Below, one piece after another: positions 1 through 10,322 of a stretch of DNA of 64,000 nt (its first letter is position 1; every line of letters starts with the position of its first letter). Where the stretch lies: the NCBI GenBank assembly GCA_963831105.1, contig CAWHOS010000006.1:124001-188000 (forward strand), read 5' to 3'. The notes beneath the pieces were generated by a model, which did no database searches, was not told the DNA's origin, and worked only from the letters and a program-made list of their open reading frames with translations. Made by a program: the position numbers and the translations under genes. The DNA comes from DATFQI01 sp963831105. GTDB taxonomy: Bacteria; Actinomycetota; Thermoleophilia; Solirubrobacterales; Solirubrobacteraceae.

Positions 1-2
1 TT

Positions 3-494
3 CTCTGGCATCTCGCCGAGCGCTGGGGGCGAGTGACCGCCGACGGGATCGTCGTCCCGCTGACGCTCTCGCACCGCCTGCTCGGCGAGCTGATCGGCGC
101 TCGCCGGCCGACCGTCTCGACGGCGCTCGCGGCGCTCGAGCGCCAGGGGACGGTCAGGCGCCGTGAGGACGCGACCTGGCTGCTGACGGGCGAGGCGCCC
201 GGAGCACCGGCGGCCCAGGTGCGCCGCGTCGTCTCACACCGGCGGCGACTGGTCTCCCATCAGTCGCGAACGGCCGGCCACGCGGCGATCCCAGTCGTCA
301 GACCGGGCTACACGACGCGGGCGGGCCGGCGGGCGTCCGGCCGAGGTGCGCGTGGACGAACTGCACGGCCATGGCGCCCTCGCCCACGGCGGTGGCACAC
401 CGCTTGGTCGAGCCCGAGCGGACGTCGCCGGCCGCGTAGACGCCGGGGACGCTCGTCTCGAGCAGGTGGTCGGCCTGCGCGGCGGCTCCGGTGA
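3..494 (+). CDS. Crp/Fnr-type transcriptional regulator, C-terminal fragment
   Basis: The window opens inside this gene. The frame reads in from the edge as a Crp-type winged helix-turn-helix: LWHLAERWGRV leads into a segment ending LTLSHRLLGELIGARRP, then TVSTALAALERQGTVRRRE (recognition helix) and a TWLLTGEAP end typical of the family. The cAMP-like effector domain lies outside the window. Convincing similarity stops near base 270. The frame then stays open to 494 and runs across the 3' end of the opposite gene, so I suspect a frameshift hides the true stop near 270-300. The target genes are unknown, and the adjacent gene also carries a cyclic-nucleotide fold. Confidence 0.6.
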   Translation, partial: LWHLAERWGRVTADGIVVPLTLSHRLLGELIGARRPTVSTALAALERQGTVRRREDATWLLTGEAPGAPAAQVRRVVSHRRRLVSHQSRTAGHAAIPVVRPGYTTRAGRRASGRGARGRTARPWRPRPRRWHTAWSSPSGRRRPRRRRGRSSRAGGRPARRLR

Positions 495-1868
495 GGATGA
501 AGCCGTGCTCGTCGCGCGCCACGGCGTCCCCGAGCCATTCCGTGCATGGCGCGGCGCCGAGGAAGAGGAACAGGAACGAGAACGGGAGGCGCTCGCCGGT
601 GGTCAGCGTGACCGCCTCGACGCGCCCGTCCGCGCCGTGCAGCGCGCGCGATCTCGCTGCGGTCGCGGACGGCGACGCCGTAGCGCTCGAGCTCGCGGAT
701 GAGGTAGTCGGACATCGTCTCGCGCAGGTCGGCGCGGCGGTGCAGCAGCGTGACGAGCGCGCCTCCGCGGGCGAGCCAGATCGCGGCCTGGCCGGCCGAG
801 TTGCCGCCGCCGACGACGGCGACGCGCGAGGCGCCGCACAGCTGCGCCTCCGGCGGCCCCGCCGCGTAGAAGACGCTCAGCCCCTCGTAATCGGCGAGGC
901 CGGCGACCGGCAGGCGCCGGTACTCGGCGCCCGTGGCGAGCAGCACCGCGCGTGCGGCGATCTCGTGGTCCTCCTCGAGGCGCAGGACGTGCCGCCCGTC
1001 TCCCGGCTCCAGCGAGAGGGCCCGGTAGGGCGTCGCCGGCCGCGCGCCGAACTTGCGCGCCTGGACGACGGCGCGGCTGGTGAGCTCGGTCCCGGTGATG
1101 CCGGCGGGGAACCCGAGGTAGTTCTCGATCCGGCGCGACGTGCCGGCCTGCCCGCCCAGGGCGCTGCTCTCGACGACGAGCGTCTCGAGCCCCTCCGACG
1201 CGCCGTATACGGCGGCGCCCAGGCCCGCGGGCCCGCCGCCGACCACGACGAGGTCGACCTCCTCCCGGGGCTCGAGCACGCGTCCGATGCCGAGCGCGCG
1301 CGAGACCTCGCCGACCGAGGGCGCTTCCAGCTCGGCGCCACCGGGCAGGCGCACGACCGGCGCCGCGCCGTCCACCGGCTCGTCGCGCCAGCTGAACGGC
1401 AGGCGGTTGCTGCGCGCGTAGTCGAGCATCCGCATCGTGGGGGCCGGACGAGCGCGGGCCGACGATCTCGAGTCCGAGCCCCTCGACCGTCTGCAGCGCC
1501 TCCCGCCTGGCGATGAAGGTGGAGAGGACGAGGTCGCTCAGCGGCCCGTCCTCGAACAGCTGCGCGCGCATCACGTCGCGATCGACGGCGATGTAGCGCA
1601 GCGGCCGGGTCACCTTCGCCGTGACGAACACGGTCTGGCCGGAGAGGAAGTTCATCTCGCCGAGGAAGCGGGACGGGCCGTGGCGGATGATCTCGTGGCC
1701 CGCCGGGTCGAGGATCGCGACCTCGCCGTCGAGGATCGCGATGAACGGGTAGCTCCGGGCGCCGACGCCGTAGAGCACGTCGCCGGCGGCAGCCGTGCGC
1801 TCCTCGCCGAGCTCGGCCAGCCTCGCGAGCTGTGCGGCCGTGAGCATCGGGCTGTCTGGCGTCGCCAC
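298..1868 (-). CDS. Cyclic-nucleotide-binding domain fused to thioredoxin-reductase-like FAD enzyme (frameshifted)
   Basis: Two parts can be read. The first ~140 residues form a cNMP-binding beta-barrel: GDVLYGVGARSYPFIAILDG, then GPSRFLGEMNFLSG. The rest is a two-dinucleotide thioredoxin reductase: VVVGGGPAGLGAAVYGASEG (FAD), a GGQAGTSRRIENYLGFPAGI segment, VVGGGNSAGQAAIWLA (NADPH) and GVYAAGDVRSGSTKRCATAV (C-terminal FAD contact). I see no redox-active CxxC between the nucleotide sites, so it may reduce something other than thioredoxin. Start is GTG at 1868. The frame breaks at a five-G run near 1437-1441 and again around 520-620, so the product of about 520 residues needs at least two corrections. 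It lies 40 bases after an SDR gene on the same strand. Fusions of this layout are known in actinobacteria. Confidence 0.8.
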
Positions 1869-1908
1869 TCAGCCGAGCCGCTCATCTCACGCGCCGACAC
1901 GCCCGCGG

Positions 1909-3002
1909 TCAGACGCTCACCTGGGCGGCCTCGGTCCGCCGGGGCTGGGCCGGCCCGCCGGCGTCGTAATGGCGCTCGGCGACCGGCTGGGTGAGCGCCG
2001 GCCCGAGCTGCACCGCGCGGCGGCCTGCGCGGGCGAGGTGCTTCGCGATGCGCAGCGGGGTGAGCGGGTCCGGCAGCATCCGGCGCCCGAGCTGCAGCGG
2101 TGCGAGCAGGCTGTCGCGTCCCGGGATGCCCCCGCTCGAGCTGGGCTCGCTCGGGCGTCCGCCACAGGGCGCCCGGGTCCGGGGAGGGCTGATCGCCGGA
2201 GCGATACCAGCGGTCGATGGTCATGAGCATGCGCTGCGAGACGGGACGGGCGTAGGTGTCGAGCAGGTCCATGATCACGGTCTCGCCGCCGAGCACGACC
2301 TCCGCGCGCGGCCGGATCGCGACCTCGACCAGCGCCTGCGCGATGACCTCGGGCCGGTAGGCGTCGGGCGGCACGCGCGGCGTCCGCGCGGTCCCGCTGG
2401 TCGCGTGCGCGAAGAACGGGGTGTCGATCGGGCCGGGGTGGACCATCGCGCACGCGCACGCCGCTGCGCTGCTCGAGCTCCTCGATCTGCAACGAGGTCA
2501 GGAACCCGCGCAGCGCGTGCTTGGCGGCGGCGTACGCCGACCAGGTGGGCAGCGGGGCCCGCGCCATCAGCGAGCCCGTCGCGACCACGGTCCCGCGGGA
2601 CTCCCGCAGGTGCGGCAACGCCGCCCGGATCACGTTCACGGCGCCCGTGAACGTCACCGCGACGGTGCGGTCGAAGTCGTCCGGATCGACCTCGAGCACG
2701 TGCCCGAAGACCGCAGCCGCGGCGTTGGACACCACGATGTCGAGGCCGCCGAGCTCGCTCACGGCGTCCTCGACCGCGCGCTCGGTCGCGTCGCGGTCCG
2801 CCAGGTCGGCGGGGAGGATCAGCGCCTGTACGCCGTGCTCGAGGAGGATCGGCTCGATCGCCGCGGGGTTGCGGGAGATGAGCGCCAGCCGCGCCCCTTC
2901 GCGGGCGAACGCCAGTGTGGCGGCGAGCCCCACGCCCGAGCTCGCGCCGGTGATCAGCACCCTGCGCCCGGCGAGCCGGGCGCGCTTCTCGTCGATGGTC
3001 AT
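1909..3002 (-). CDS. SDR-family oxidoreductase with C-terminal extension (frameshifted)
   Basis: This is a classical short-chain dehydrogenase/reductase for an unknown alcohol or ketone substrate. The N-terminal Rossmann fold carries TGASSGVG (cofactor glycines), followed by SNAAAAVFG in place of the usual NNAG and by SAYAAAKHA (catalytic Tyr and Lys). The frame then shifts near 2450, giving VHPGPIDTPFFAHATSG and a ~120-residue extension, and shifts again near 2130. The last codons read EAAQVSV before the stop at 1909-1911. Corrected length is about 364 residues, longer than the usual 250. ATG at 3002 is chosen because the Rossmann fold begins 15 residues later. It probably forms an operon with the downstream flavoenzyme. 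Confidence 0.8.
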
Positions 3003-3163
3003 GTGCGGGCTACGAGCCCGCCGTGCAGCGCGACCAGACGGGGTCGGGATCTGACCGTGTCGCTCTCGGTGTTGGTGGCGCGCGACCTCGGGCCCGTCAG
3101 CGACGTGACGGACATCGCGTGGAGCTTCCGGGTAGCCCTACGCCACCGACGAGAGGAGCCACG

Positions 3164-3337
3164 ATGTCCGAGAAGGACGCCGCACAGCAGGAGCGCGAGA
3201 TGCGCGAGCACGAGCGCGAGGCGCGCGAGCGCGACTCCGACGAGCGCTCGCCCGACGGCGACACCTCGAACGACCCCGAGGGCGGGGCCGAGCCGGCGCC
3301 GCCCGGCAACGTGCAGTCGGGAGGTCAGTCGGGCTGA
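3164..3337 (+). CDS. Small highly charged hydrophilic protein, 57 residues
   Basis: ATG at 3164 follows a good ribosome binding site (gagaggag, six bases upstream). The product is almost entirely charged or small residues: an alternating Glu/Arg stretch (EREMREHEREARERDSDE) followed by a Gly/Pro/Asp-rich tail. It is probably disordered or a single helix. Similar small acidic-basic proteins occur as stress-associated proteins in actinobacteria, but I do not recognise a named family. The 3' end overlaps the opposite NDH-2 gene by 13 bases, tail to tail. Confidence 0.6.
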   Translation: MSEKDAAQQEREMREHEREARERDSDERSPDGDTSNDPEGGAEPAPPGNVQSGGQSG

Positions 3338-4643
3338 GTCCCGAGGTCGGAGATCAGCCGCGCGCCGCGGCCGCGCGTCGCGAAGCTGAACGACCAGCGG
3401 ATGAAGACGAGCAGGCGGTTCTGGAAGCCCACGAGGTAGAAGAGGTGGACGACCAGCCAGGTGAGCCAGGCGACCAGGCCGCTGAGCTTGATGCCCTTGA
3501 TGTCCGCGACGGCCGCGGCGCGGCCGATCGTGGCCAGGTTGCCCTTGTCGCAGGTAGCGGAACGGCGGCGCGGCGCGGCCCTCCAGGCGGGCGCGGACGG
3601 CCTTCGCCGCGTAGCGCCCCTGCTGCATCGCGACCGGCGCGACGCCGGGGAGCGTGACGGCCGCGCCGTCGCGCGCCGCGGACGCGGACCATGTCGCCGA
3701 TCGCGAGGACCTCGGGATGGCCCGGCAGGGTGAGGTCGGCCTCGACCGTCACGCGGCCGGCGCGGTCCTGCTCGGCGCCCGTGAGCTCGGCCAGCGCCGA
3801 GGCCAGGCCGGAGGCGGTCACGCCGGCGGCCCAGACGACGGTGCGCGCCGGGATGCGCTCGCGTCGCGCCGTCCGCGCCCTCGATCGTGACGCCGCCCTC
3901 GTCGACGTCGACGACGGTGCTGCCGAGCACCGGCGTGACGCCCGAGCTTGCGCAGCGAGCGCTCGGCCTTCGCCGACAGCGACGGCGGGAACGCGGTGAG
4001 CACGCGGTCGGCGGCCTCGACGAGCAGGATGCGGCCGCTGCCGGGATCGGCGGCGCGGAAGTCGCGCCGGAGCGTGTCGCGGGCGAGCTCGGCGATCTGG
4101 CCGGCCATCTCGACGCCGGTCGGGCCGGCGCCGACGACCACGAACGTCAGCCACTCGCGCGCGCCGCTCGGGATCGCGCTCGATCTCGGCGGCCTCGAAG
4201 GCGGCGAGGATGCGGCCGCGCACGGTCAGCGCGCTCTCGAGCGACTTCACCTCGGCGGCATGGGCGCTCCACTCGTCGTGGCCGAAGTACGAGTAGCGCG
4301 AGCCGCCCGCGACGATCAGCGTGTCGTAGGGCACCGGCTCGGGCGCCGGCAGGCCGGCGACCGGCGCGAGGACCACCTCGCGCCGCTCGAGGTCGAAGCG
4401 CGCGACCTCGGCGAGCAGCACGCGCACGTTGCGGTTGCGCTTGAAGACCGCCCGCAGCGGATAGGCGACCTCGCCCGGCGACAGCGCGCCGGTCGCGACC
4501 TGGTAGGTCAGCGGCTGGAAGAGGTGGAAGTTGCGCCGGTCGACGAGCGTGATCTCCACGGGCGCCCGCCGCAGCCCGAGCGCGGCCTGGAGCCCGCCGA
4601 AGCCGCCGCCGACGATGACGACCCGGTGGGTGGCCGCAGCCAT
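3325..4643 (-). CDS. ndh: NDH-2-like NAD(P)H:quinone oxidoreductase (frameshifted)
   Basis: A type-II NADH dehydrogenase-like flavoprotein of about 438 residues, expected to pass electrons from NAD(P)H to membrane quinone without pumping protons. VVIVGGGFGGLQAALGLRR (FAD) opens the protein, MVVGAGPTGVEMAGQIAELA is the NADH site, and VLAIGDMVRVRG the C-terminal FAD contact. The C-terminal segment contains a hydrophobic helix, LVAWLTWLVVHLFYLVGF, as in membrane-anchored NDH-2. Conserved pieces sit in at least five alternating frames (breaks near 4150, 3950, 3865, 3670 and 3560). I read this as sequence error because every domain is present in order. A second, intact member lies at 31588-32850. 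Confidence 0.82.
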
Positions 4644-4717
4644 CGCCGCAACGCTATCCGAGGGAGGTGCCGGAGTGAAGCCCGATTCGAGTGCGCCTCG
4701 CGGACTAGGCTGCAGGG

Positions 4718-5934
4718 ATGGCGAACGGCCTGACGGAGGATCTGGATCTCGCGAACCTCCTCTCGGCCGTCGAGGACGCTCCGCCGTTGGACGCCGCCGA
4801 CGTGCTCGCGAGCGGCTGGCGAAAACCAGTCAGACGCGCCCGAGGTGGCGTTCCTCATCGCGGACTTCAGCGGCGATGCGCTGGTCCGGCTGGCGCATGC
4901 GCCACGGCGCCGTGACGCGCATGCTGGGGGAGGAGACCGCCGAGCGGGTGCCGCTGGACGGCGGTCTGCCAGGGCGCGCGCTGCGACGCAGCAGGTCGTG
5001 GCCGAGCACGAGCGCGGGCGGGCCGGGGTGTTCGCGCCGGTAACCAACCGCGGGGAGGCGATCGGGGTGCTCGTGCTCCTGCTTCCCGAGCCGCCGGCCG
5101 AGCAGGTGCGAGGCCTAGGTCGCGTTCGCCGCGAAGGCGTTCGCGTAGGTGATCATCGCGAACCGGCGGTACACGGACCTGTTCAGCTGGGGACAACACT
5201 CGATCCCGCTCTCGCTCGCCGCGGAGATCCAGCACCGGCTGCTGCCGGACGCGTACACGTGCGAGGCGGGGCAGTTCACCTTTGCCGGCTGGCTGGAGCC
5301 AGCCAGCGCTATCGGCGGCGACACCTTCGACTTCTCGCTGGACCGGAACATGCTGCACCTCTCGATGACCGACGCGATGGGCCACGAGGTGGCTGCCGCG
5401 ATGCTGGCCACGTCATGGTGGCGGCCTGCGCAACGCCCGCCGGCGCGGTGCCGGCCTCGCCGAGCAGACCCGTCGGCCAATGAGGGTCGCTGAGCATGCC
5501 TCCGACGACGGGTTCGTCACCGGGCAGGTCGAGCGGATCGACCTGCTCACCGGAACCGCCAGATCATGAACGCCGGGCACCCGCTACCGCTGCGGCTACG
5601 AGACGGACGGGCCGCGCCCGTCGAGCTGCACGCCGACCCGCCGTTCGGAACTGCCGCGACACGAGTACCGCGTGCAGGAACTGCCGTTGCAACCCGGCGA
5701 CCGGCTCCTCTTCTTCACCGACGGGATGCTGGAGCGCAACACTCCGACGTCGACATCGCGGCCATGGTCGCGAGCGGGGCCGACCACACCCCCGGGAGGC
5801 CGTGCAGCACCTCACCCAGGCGATCCTCAAGGCGACCGGCGGCGAACTCGGTCGACGATGCGACCGCAATGTGCCTCGACTGGCACGGCGGGCCCGATCG
5901 CAACCGCACGTCGCACTCCGGCTCCGACCGGTGA
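4718..5934 (+). CDS. PP2C/SpoIIE-type serine phosphatase with GAF-like N-terminus (heavily frameshifted)
   Basis: Fragments in all three forward frames join into one protein of about 405 residues. The first ~150 residues look like a GAF-type sensor (VAFLIADFSGDALVRLAHAP, VFAPVTNRGEAIGVLVLLLP). The SpoIIE phosphatase domain follows: IQHRLLPDAYTCEAG, ASAIGGDTFDFSLD with metal-binding Asp, TDAMGHEVAAAM, IMNAGHPLPLRLRDG, DRLLFFTDGMLE and DDATAMCLDW. Such enzymes dephosphorylate STAS anti-anti-sigma proteins, and two STAS genes occur in this window, although not adjacent. ATG at 4718 is the first plausible start. About eight indels interrupt it, the densest in the window. Confidence 0.75.
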
Positions 5935-5959
5935 GGGGCCCGAACTGGGGGTGCCGGAC

Positions 5960-7390
5960 ATGACGCGACCGTGGAGCTGCGACAGCTTCGTGGTCCTCCC
6001 TGGAGCGACGACCGACGGCTCGATGCTGCTCGGCAAGAACAGCGACCGGCCGGTCAACGAGACGCAGCCGCTCCGGTACTTGCCGGCGCGGTCGCCCTCG
6101 CGCAGCGACCGCCTCAGCCTGGCCTACGTCGAGATCGCCGACGCGAGCGAGACGCTCGCGCACGTGGGCGCCTCGCCGTACTGGTGCTGGGGACACGAGC
6201 TCGGGGTCAACGAACGCGGCGTGGCCATCGGCAACGAGGCGCTGTTCACCCGCGACCTCGCGCGCAACCAGGCGATGCCCGGGCGGGGGATCCGCCCGAG
6301 CCGGGCATCCTCGGGATGGAGCTCCTCCGCCTCGGCCTGGAACGCGGGCGGACCGCCGCCGAGGCGCTGGAGGTGATGACCGGCCTGCTCGAGCGCCACG
6401 GGCAGTGGGGGGCCGGCGTGCCGGGGAAGTCGGCCGTCGACGGCGCCTACGACAACTCGTATCTGATCGCGGACGGCCGCGAGGCATGGGTGCTCGAGAC
6501 GAGCGGGCGGCGGTGGATCGCGGCCCAGGTGCGGGACTCGTCGTGGTCGGTCTCCAACCAAGCGACGATCCGGACCGACTGGGACCGCGCGAGCGCCGAC
6601 GTCGCCGAGCACGCGCGCGAGTCCGGATGGTGGCACCGCGACGCCGGGCCCGCTCGACTTCGCCGCCGCATACACCGACCCGCAGGTGCCGCTGCAGGTC
6701 TCCCACATCCGCCTGCAGCGCTCGCGCCAGCTGCTCCGCGACGCCGTCCGGGGCGGGGGCGCGGACGTCGCCGCGGCCGCGCGCGTGCTCCGGGACCACT
6801 ACGAGGGGACGTTCCTCGAGGGCCCGTACTTCAACGCGGCGCTGCCCGACTTCTTGACGCTGTGCATGCACTCGCACCCCTCCGGCTTCACGTGGGGCAA
6901 CACGGCGTCGTCCGCGATCTTCGTGCTGCCGCCCGACGGCCGCCCGCCGTACCTGTGGTGGGCGGCGGCCACCCCGTGCACCAGCGTCTACGTCCCGGTC
7001 TTCGTCGGCGGTCTGCCGGAGGCGCTCGGCCGGCGCGGGACGGCGCGGCCGGCCGGCTTCAACCCGGAGCGCGCGCCGCAGGACGAGCCGGCCGGCGACT
7101 CGTACTGGTGGACGTTCCAGCGACTGCTCGACGCGGTCAAGGGAGACGTGCTCGGCACGGCCTACGCCGACCGCCACCCGCTGGTCCGCGACGCCTTCGA
7201 CCCGCTCGAGTCGGCGTGGCGCGCCGAGCTGGACGAGGTGCTCGCAGCGGCGGCCGAGCTGCGGTCGGGGGACGGCCGCGACGCCGCAGCCGAGCCGCTG
7301 GCGGCGTTCACGCGGCGGTGCGTCGAACGCGCACTCGCCGCCGCCGACGGGCTGCTCGATCGCTTCGGGGCCGCCGCGCCCAGTGCCTAG
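5960..7390 (+). CDS. Peptidase family C69 / secernin-like hydrolase (frameshifted)
   Basis: An Ntn-type hydrolase related to secernins and C69 dipeptidases. Near the N-terminus CDSFVVLPGATTDGSMLLGK carries the predicted catalytic Cys (residue 7), followed by NSDRPVNE and the GVNERGVAIGNEALF segment conserved in the family. Further on are GAYDNSYLIADGREAWVLET, a C-terminal FEGPYFN-like segment and SGFTWGNTASS. Family members cleave dipeptides or acyl-amine bonds; the substrate here is unknown. Two frame changes (near 6290 and 6650) interrupt about 476 residues. It starts 26 bases after the phosphatase gene. Six residues precede the Cys, so a short propeptide would have to be removed if Cys7 acts as an N-terminal nucleophile. 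Confidence 0.82.
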
Positions 7391-7407
7391 AGCGCGGCCG
7401 CGGAAGG

Positions 7408-8383
7408 TCAGGTCGCGACGTCGGCGTGAATCGACTCGTCCGCCTCCGTCGGGCGTGGTAGGACGCACGGGTTCGACGCGTAGTCGCGCGCCTCGTCGAA
7501 GATGCGGCGAAGGCTGGCGTCGGCCAGGCGCGCGTCGGCGTCGAACCTCCGGAAGCGAGGCACGATGCTCGTCACGATCCACCGCCAGCGGTCGTCGTAG
7601 CGGGTGATCCTCGGCCACGTGTGCGCCTGCACGACCTGCGGGATCCCTCGCGTGAGCGAGTAGAGGTAGAACGAGGTGAAGTACGCGGCCTCGTGCCGCA
7701 GCCCACGGACCTCGAAGGTCAGGGCGGAGCCGATCGAGAAGAGCCTGGCGAAGGCGCATGACAGGCGATCGAGGTTGGGTTGCACCAGCGCGCGCTGCTC
7801 GTGCTCGAGCAGCTGGACGTTGCCCCGCCAGACGAGCTCGACGGCCGCCGCCGAGCCTCCGCGGATGCGGTGCCGTCCTCCAGGACGCGGCGTCCTCGGT
7901 CGATCGCCTCGAAGCCGGAGAGGACGGCGGCGTAGTGGGGCTCCGCTGCGAGGAGAGCGCGCAGACGATCGATCCCGTCGTAGGCGTGCCGTAGGCGAGG
8001 TGCACCCAGAAGATGTCGTCGAAGATGGCGTTGTTCGTCTCGCGGATCGTGTTCACGTCCGACAGCAGCAGCGCCCTCTGGCGACGCAGGCTGTGCGGGA
8101 TGTCCACGTAGCCGGTGCGATCGGTGTCCAGCCGGAACGGGAAGAGGGCGAGCCGGACGTGGTGCGACGCGAACGCGGCCATCCCGGCCCACTTGAAGTA
8201 CGCGGGCAGGAACTTGTAGAGCGAGCGTAGCGCGAGGAGATCTCGAGGTTGCGGTGGAATGCGCAGGACTGGTCGGTGAGCAGACCGTAGGCCAGCGCCT
8301 TCCACCCCGCGATCGTGTCAGGCGTCCCGTTGCCGGTGGACGAGCTCGTGTGGCTTGGGGATGAGCTTGTTGGGGGTGATCAT
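7408..8383 (-). CDS. DUF2515-like protein of unknown function (frameshifted)
   Basis: About 325 residues reconstructed from three frames. Recognisable segments are FKWAGMAAFASHHVRLAL, a TNNAIFDDIFWVHLAYG box, FEAIDRGRR, a VWRGN..LLEHEQ box, and a C-terminal RWRWIVTSIVPRF segment. This pattern fits what I remember of the DUF2515 family, whose function is unknown; I am only moderately sure. No signal peptide or membrane helix is evident. The start is placed at ATG 8383 (MITPNKLIPKPHELV), directly behind a CA-rich leader. It converges with the C69 gene, with 17 bases between stops. Confidence 0.6.
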
Positions 8384-8519
8384 TGTTTGGTTGTGTGATG
8401 ATGATTTGTTTGGTGGTAGGTGTTGTTATGTGTCTTGACGGTGGAAGGGAGTGCCGGGCGAGCCGGGGATGGCGCGGCGAAGCTGCTTCCCGCCGGCGGG
8501 CCGGGGGTAGCCGCCGTGG
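8384..8519. promoter_or_regulatory. Divergent intergenic region with strand-biased CA-rich leader
   Basis: This stretch separates two divergent genes. Bases 8384-8440 are unusually AT-rich for this genome and strongly strand-biased: on the minus strand they read almost only A and C (CAACCAAACA, CACCAAACAAATC), with ATCATCATCA in the middle. No Shine-Dalgarno sequence precedes the minus-strand ATG at 8383, so the A/C-rich tract may act as an unstructured translation enhancer. A promoter for the SDR at 8520 should lie in the right half, but I cannot pick out convincing -35/-10 boxes. Confidence 0.35.
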
Positions 8520-9350
8520 ATGAACGCAGACTCCTCGAGCGTCCTGATCACCGGCGCGTCCACGGGCATCGGCCACAGCACCGCGACACGGCTCGCCGAG
8601 GCGGGCTGGCGCGTGTTCGCCGGCGTGCGCGACACGGCGGGTGCGCGGCTCGAAGGGGTCGAGGTCGTCGAGCTCGACGTGACCTCGGCGGTCTCGATCG
8701 CGAGCGCGCTGGCGCACGTGAGCGAGCGGACCGGCGGGCGGCTCGACGCGCTCGTCAACAACGCCGGCATCCCCGTCGCGGGCGCGGTGGAGACGGTCCC
8801 CGTGGAGGACTTCCGCGAGCTGATCGAGACGAACCTGATCGGCTCGTTCGCGGTCACCAAGGCGTTCCTGCCCCTGGTCCGGCACGCGCGGGGACGGGTC
8901 GTGTTCGTCGGCTCGCTCGGCGGGCGCGTGGCGTTCCCGTACGCGTCGGCCTACCACGCGTCGAAGTTCGGGATCGAGGGTCTCGCCGAGTCGCTGCGCT
9001 CGGAGATGCGGCCGCTCGGCGTGAGCGTCTCCGTGATCGAGCCGGCCACGATGGCGACCGAGATCTGGGGCAAGGGACGCGAGCAGCTCTCCGCCGTCCG
9101 CGCCGCCCTGACCCCCGAGCAGCGGGAGGTCTACGGCGAGGCGCTGGAGGGCTTCGACCAGACGCTCGCCTCCGCGGACGAGGACGGCGAGGATCCGGGC
9201 GAGGTCGCCGAGACGATCGAGAAGGCGCTCACGGCCTCGAGCCCGGACGATCGCTACCTCGTCGGCCGCGGAGCGCGCGCGGTGACGCTGCTCGAGCCGC
9301 TGCTGCCGTCCGCGGTGTTCGATCGCGTCAAGAAGCGCGTCGCGAGCTGA
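8520..9350 (+). CDS. SDR-family oxidoreductase
   Basis: Intact 276-residue short-chain dehydrogenase. It has LITGASTGIGHSTATRLAEA (NADP-type glycine motif), LVNNAGIPVAGAVE, a catalytic Ser in FVGSLGGRVAF, and YHASKFGIEGLAESL (Tyr and Lys). The C-terminal ~70 residues (EDGEDPGEVAETIEKALTA) match the extension seen in all-trans-retinol or fatty-acyl-type reductases, but the substrate cannot be read from sequence. The ATG at 8520 is unambiguous. The last 23 bases overlap the end of the opposite LysR gene. Confidence 0.92.
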   Translation: MNADSSSVLITGASTGIGHSTATRLAEAGWRVFAGVRDTAGARLEGVEVVELDVTSAVSIASALAHVSERTGGRLDALVNNAGIPVAGAVETVPVEDFRELIETNLIGSFAVTKAFLPLVRHARGRVVFVGSLGGRVAFPYASAYHASKFGIEGLAESLRSEMRPLGVSVSVIEPATMATEIWGKGREQLSAVRAALTPEQREVYGEALEGFDQTLASADEDGEDPGEVAETIEKALTASSPDDRYLVGRGARAVTLLEPLLPSAVFDRVKKRVAS

Positions 9351-10245
9351 CCAGCCGCGCGAGGTGGTCCTCCGCGAGCGCCATCAGCGCGCGGGTGGCC
9401 GGTGAGAGCCTGGCGTTGCGCCGGCTGACGAAGGCGAACGCCTCGTAGAGCGGCGGGTCGAGCGGCACGCTCGCGAGCCGGTCGGCGAAGCCGAGCCGGT
9501 CGACGAGCGCGGCGGTGACGACCGTGTCGGCGAGCCCGCGGGCGGCCAGCTCGAGGGCGGCGTGGGCGTGCTGCACCTCGATCCGCGGGCGGACGATGAT
9601 CCCCGCGCGCTGGGCGCGGTCGGCGAGCTGGCGGCGGGTGGGATCCTCGTCGCCCCAGCGCGCCTCCGGGAGCACGAGCACGGCTTGGCCGAGCTGCTCG
9701 ATCGTCACCGCGCCGTCGAGCCCGCCGGGTCGCGCGCTCGCGAGGACGACCTCGAACTGGGCGACGGCGGGGCCGACCTCGAGGCCGTCGGCGTCGATCG
9801 GCAGCGCGACGAGCCCCGCCTCCAGGCGGCCGGCGCGGACGGCGTCGGCGAGCTCGCTCGAGTTCTGCCCGACCATCCGGATCGCGACGTCCGGGTGCCG
9901 CCGCGCGAAGTCCTCGACGAGGCCGGGCAGCAGCAGGTGCTCGGCGGTGCTGAACGTGCCCAGCGAGGCGGTGCCGCCGGCCAGCGTGCGCGCCCGCCGC
10001 ACCGCGTCGGAGGCCTCGGCGGCGGCGGCGAGCGTGCGCTCGGCCTCGGGACGCAGCAGGCGGCCGGCGTCGGTGAGCTCGAGGCGGCGGCCGGCGCGGA
10101 CGAACAGGGCGACGCCGAGCTCGGCCTCCAGGCCGGCGATCTGCTCGGAGACGCTCGGGCGGGCGAGGCGCAGCACGTCGGCCGCGGCGGTGAAGGAGCC
10201 GTGCTGGGCGGCGGCGAGGAAGTAGGTCAACTGCTGCAGCGTCAT
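9328..10245 (-). CDS. LysR-family transcriptional regulator
   Basis: Intact, 305 residues. The N-terminal helix-turn-helix is textbook LysR: LQQLTYFLAAAQHGSFTAAA, then ARPSVSEQIAGLEAELG and LFVRAGRRLELTDAG. The remaining ~230 residues form the periplasmic-binding-protein-like effector domain (LGTFSTAEHLLLPGLVEDF). It is divergent from the flavin monooxygenase at 10323 with 77 bases between starts, the usual arrangement for a LysR protein controlling its neighbour. It overlaps the SDR at 8520 tail to tail, so that gene is also a possible target. Effector unknown. Confidence 0.93.
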   Translation of the reverse strand: MTLQQLTYFLAAAQHGSFTAAADVLRLARPSVSEQIAGLEAELGVALFVRAGRRLELTDAGRLLRPEAERTLAAAAEASDAVRRARTLAGGTASLGTFSTAEHLLLPGLVEDFARRHPDVAIRMVGQNSSELADAVRAGRLEAGLVALPIDADGLEVGPAVAQFEVVLASARPGGLDGAVTIEQLGQAVLVLPEARWGDEDPTRRQLADRAQRAGIIVRPRIEVQHAHAALELAARGLADTVVTAALVDRLGFADRLASVPLDPPLYEAFAFVSRRNARLSPATRALMALAEDHLARLVSSRRAS

Positions 10246-10322
10246 AGGCGTAGGCGTTTCCTACGGGACGCGCAGTCAACCAGCTCTCGCACCTGAGGGC
10301 GAATGGGCCGACAATCCGTCGC

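Noticed and set aside
298..8383. Cluster of pseudogenes
   Set aside because: Every gene here has breaks, but conserved motifs continue in order across all of them and no region is deleted. Sequencing error explains this better than decay of all neighbours at once.
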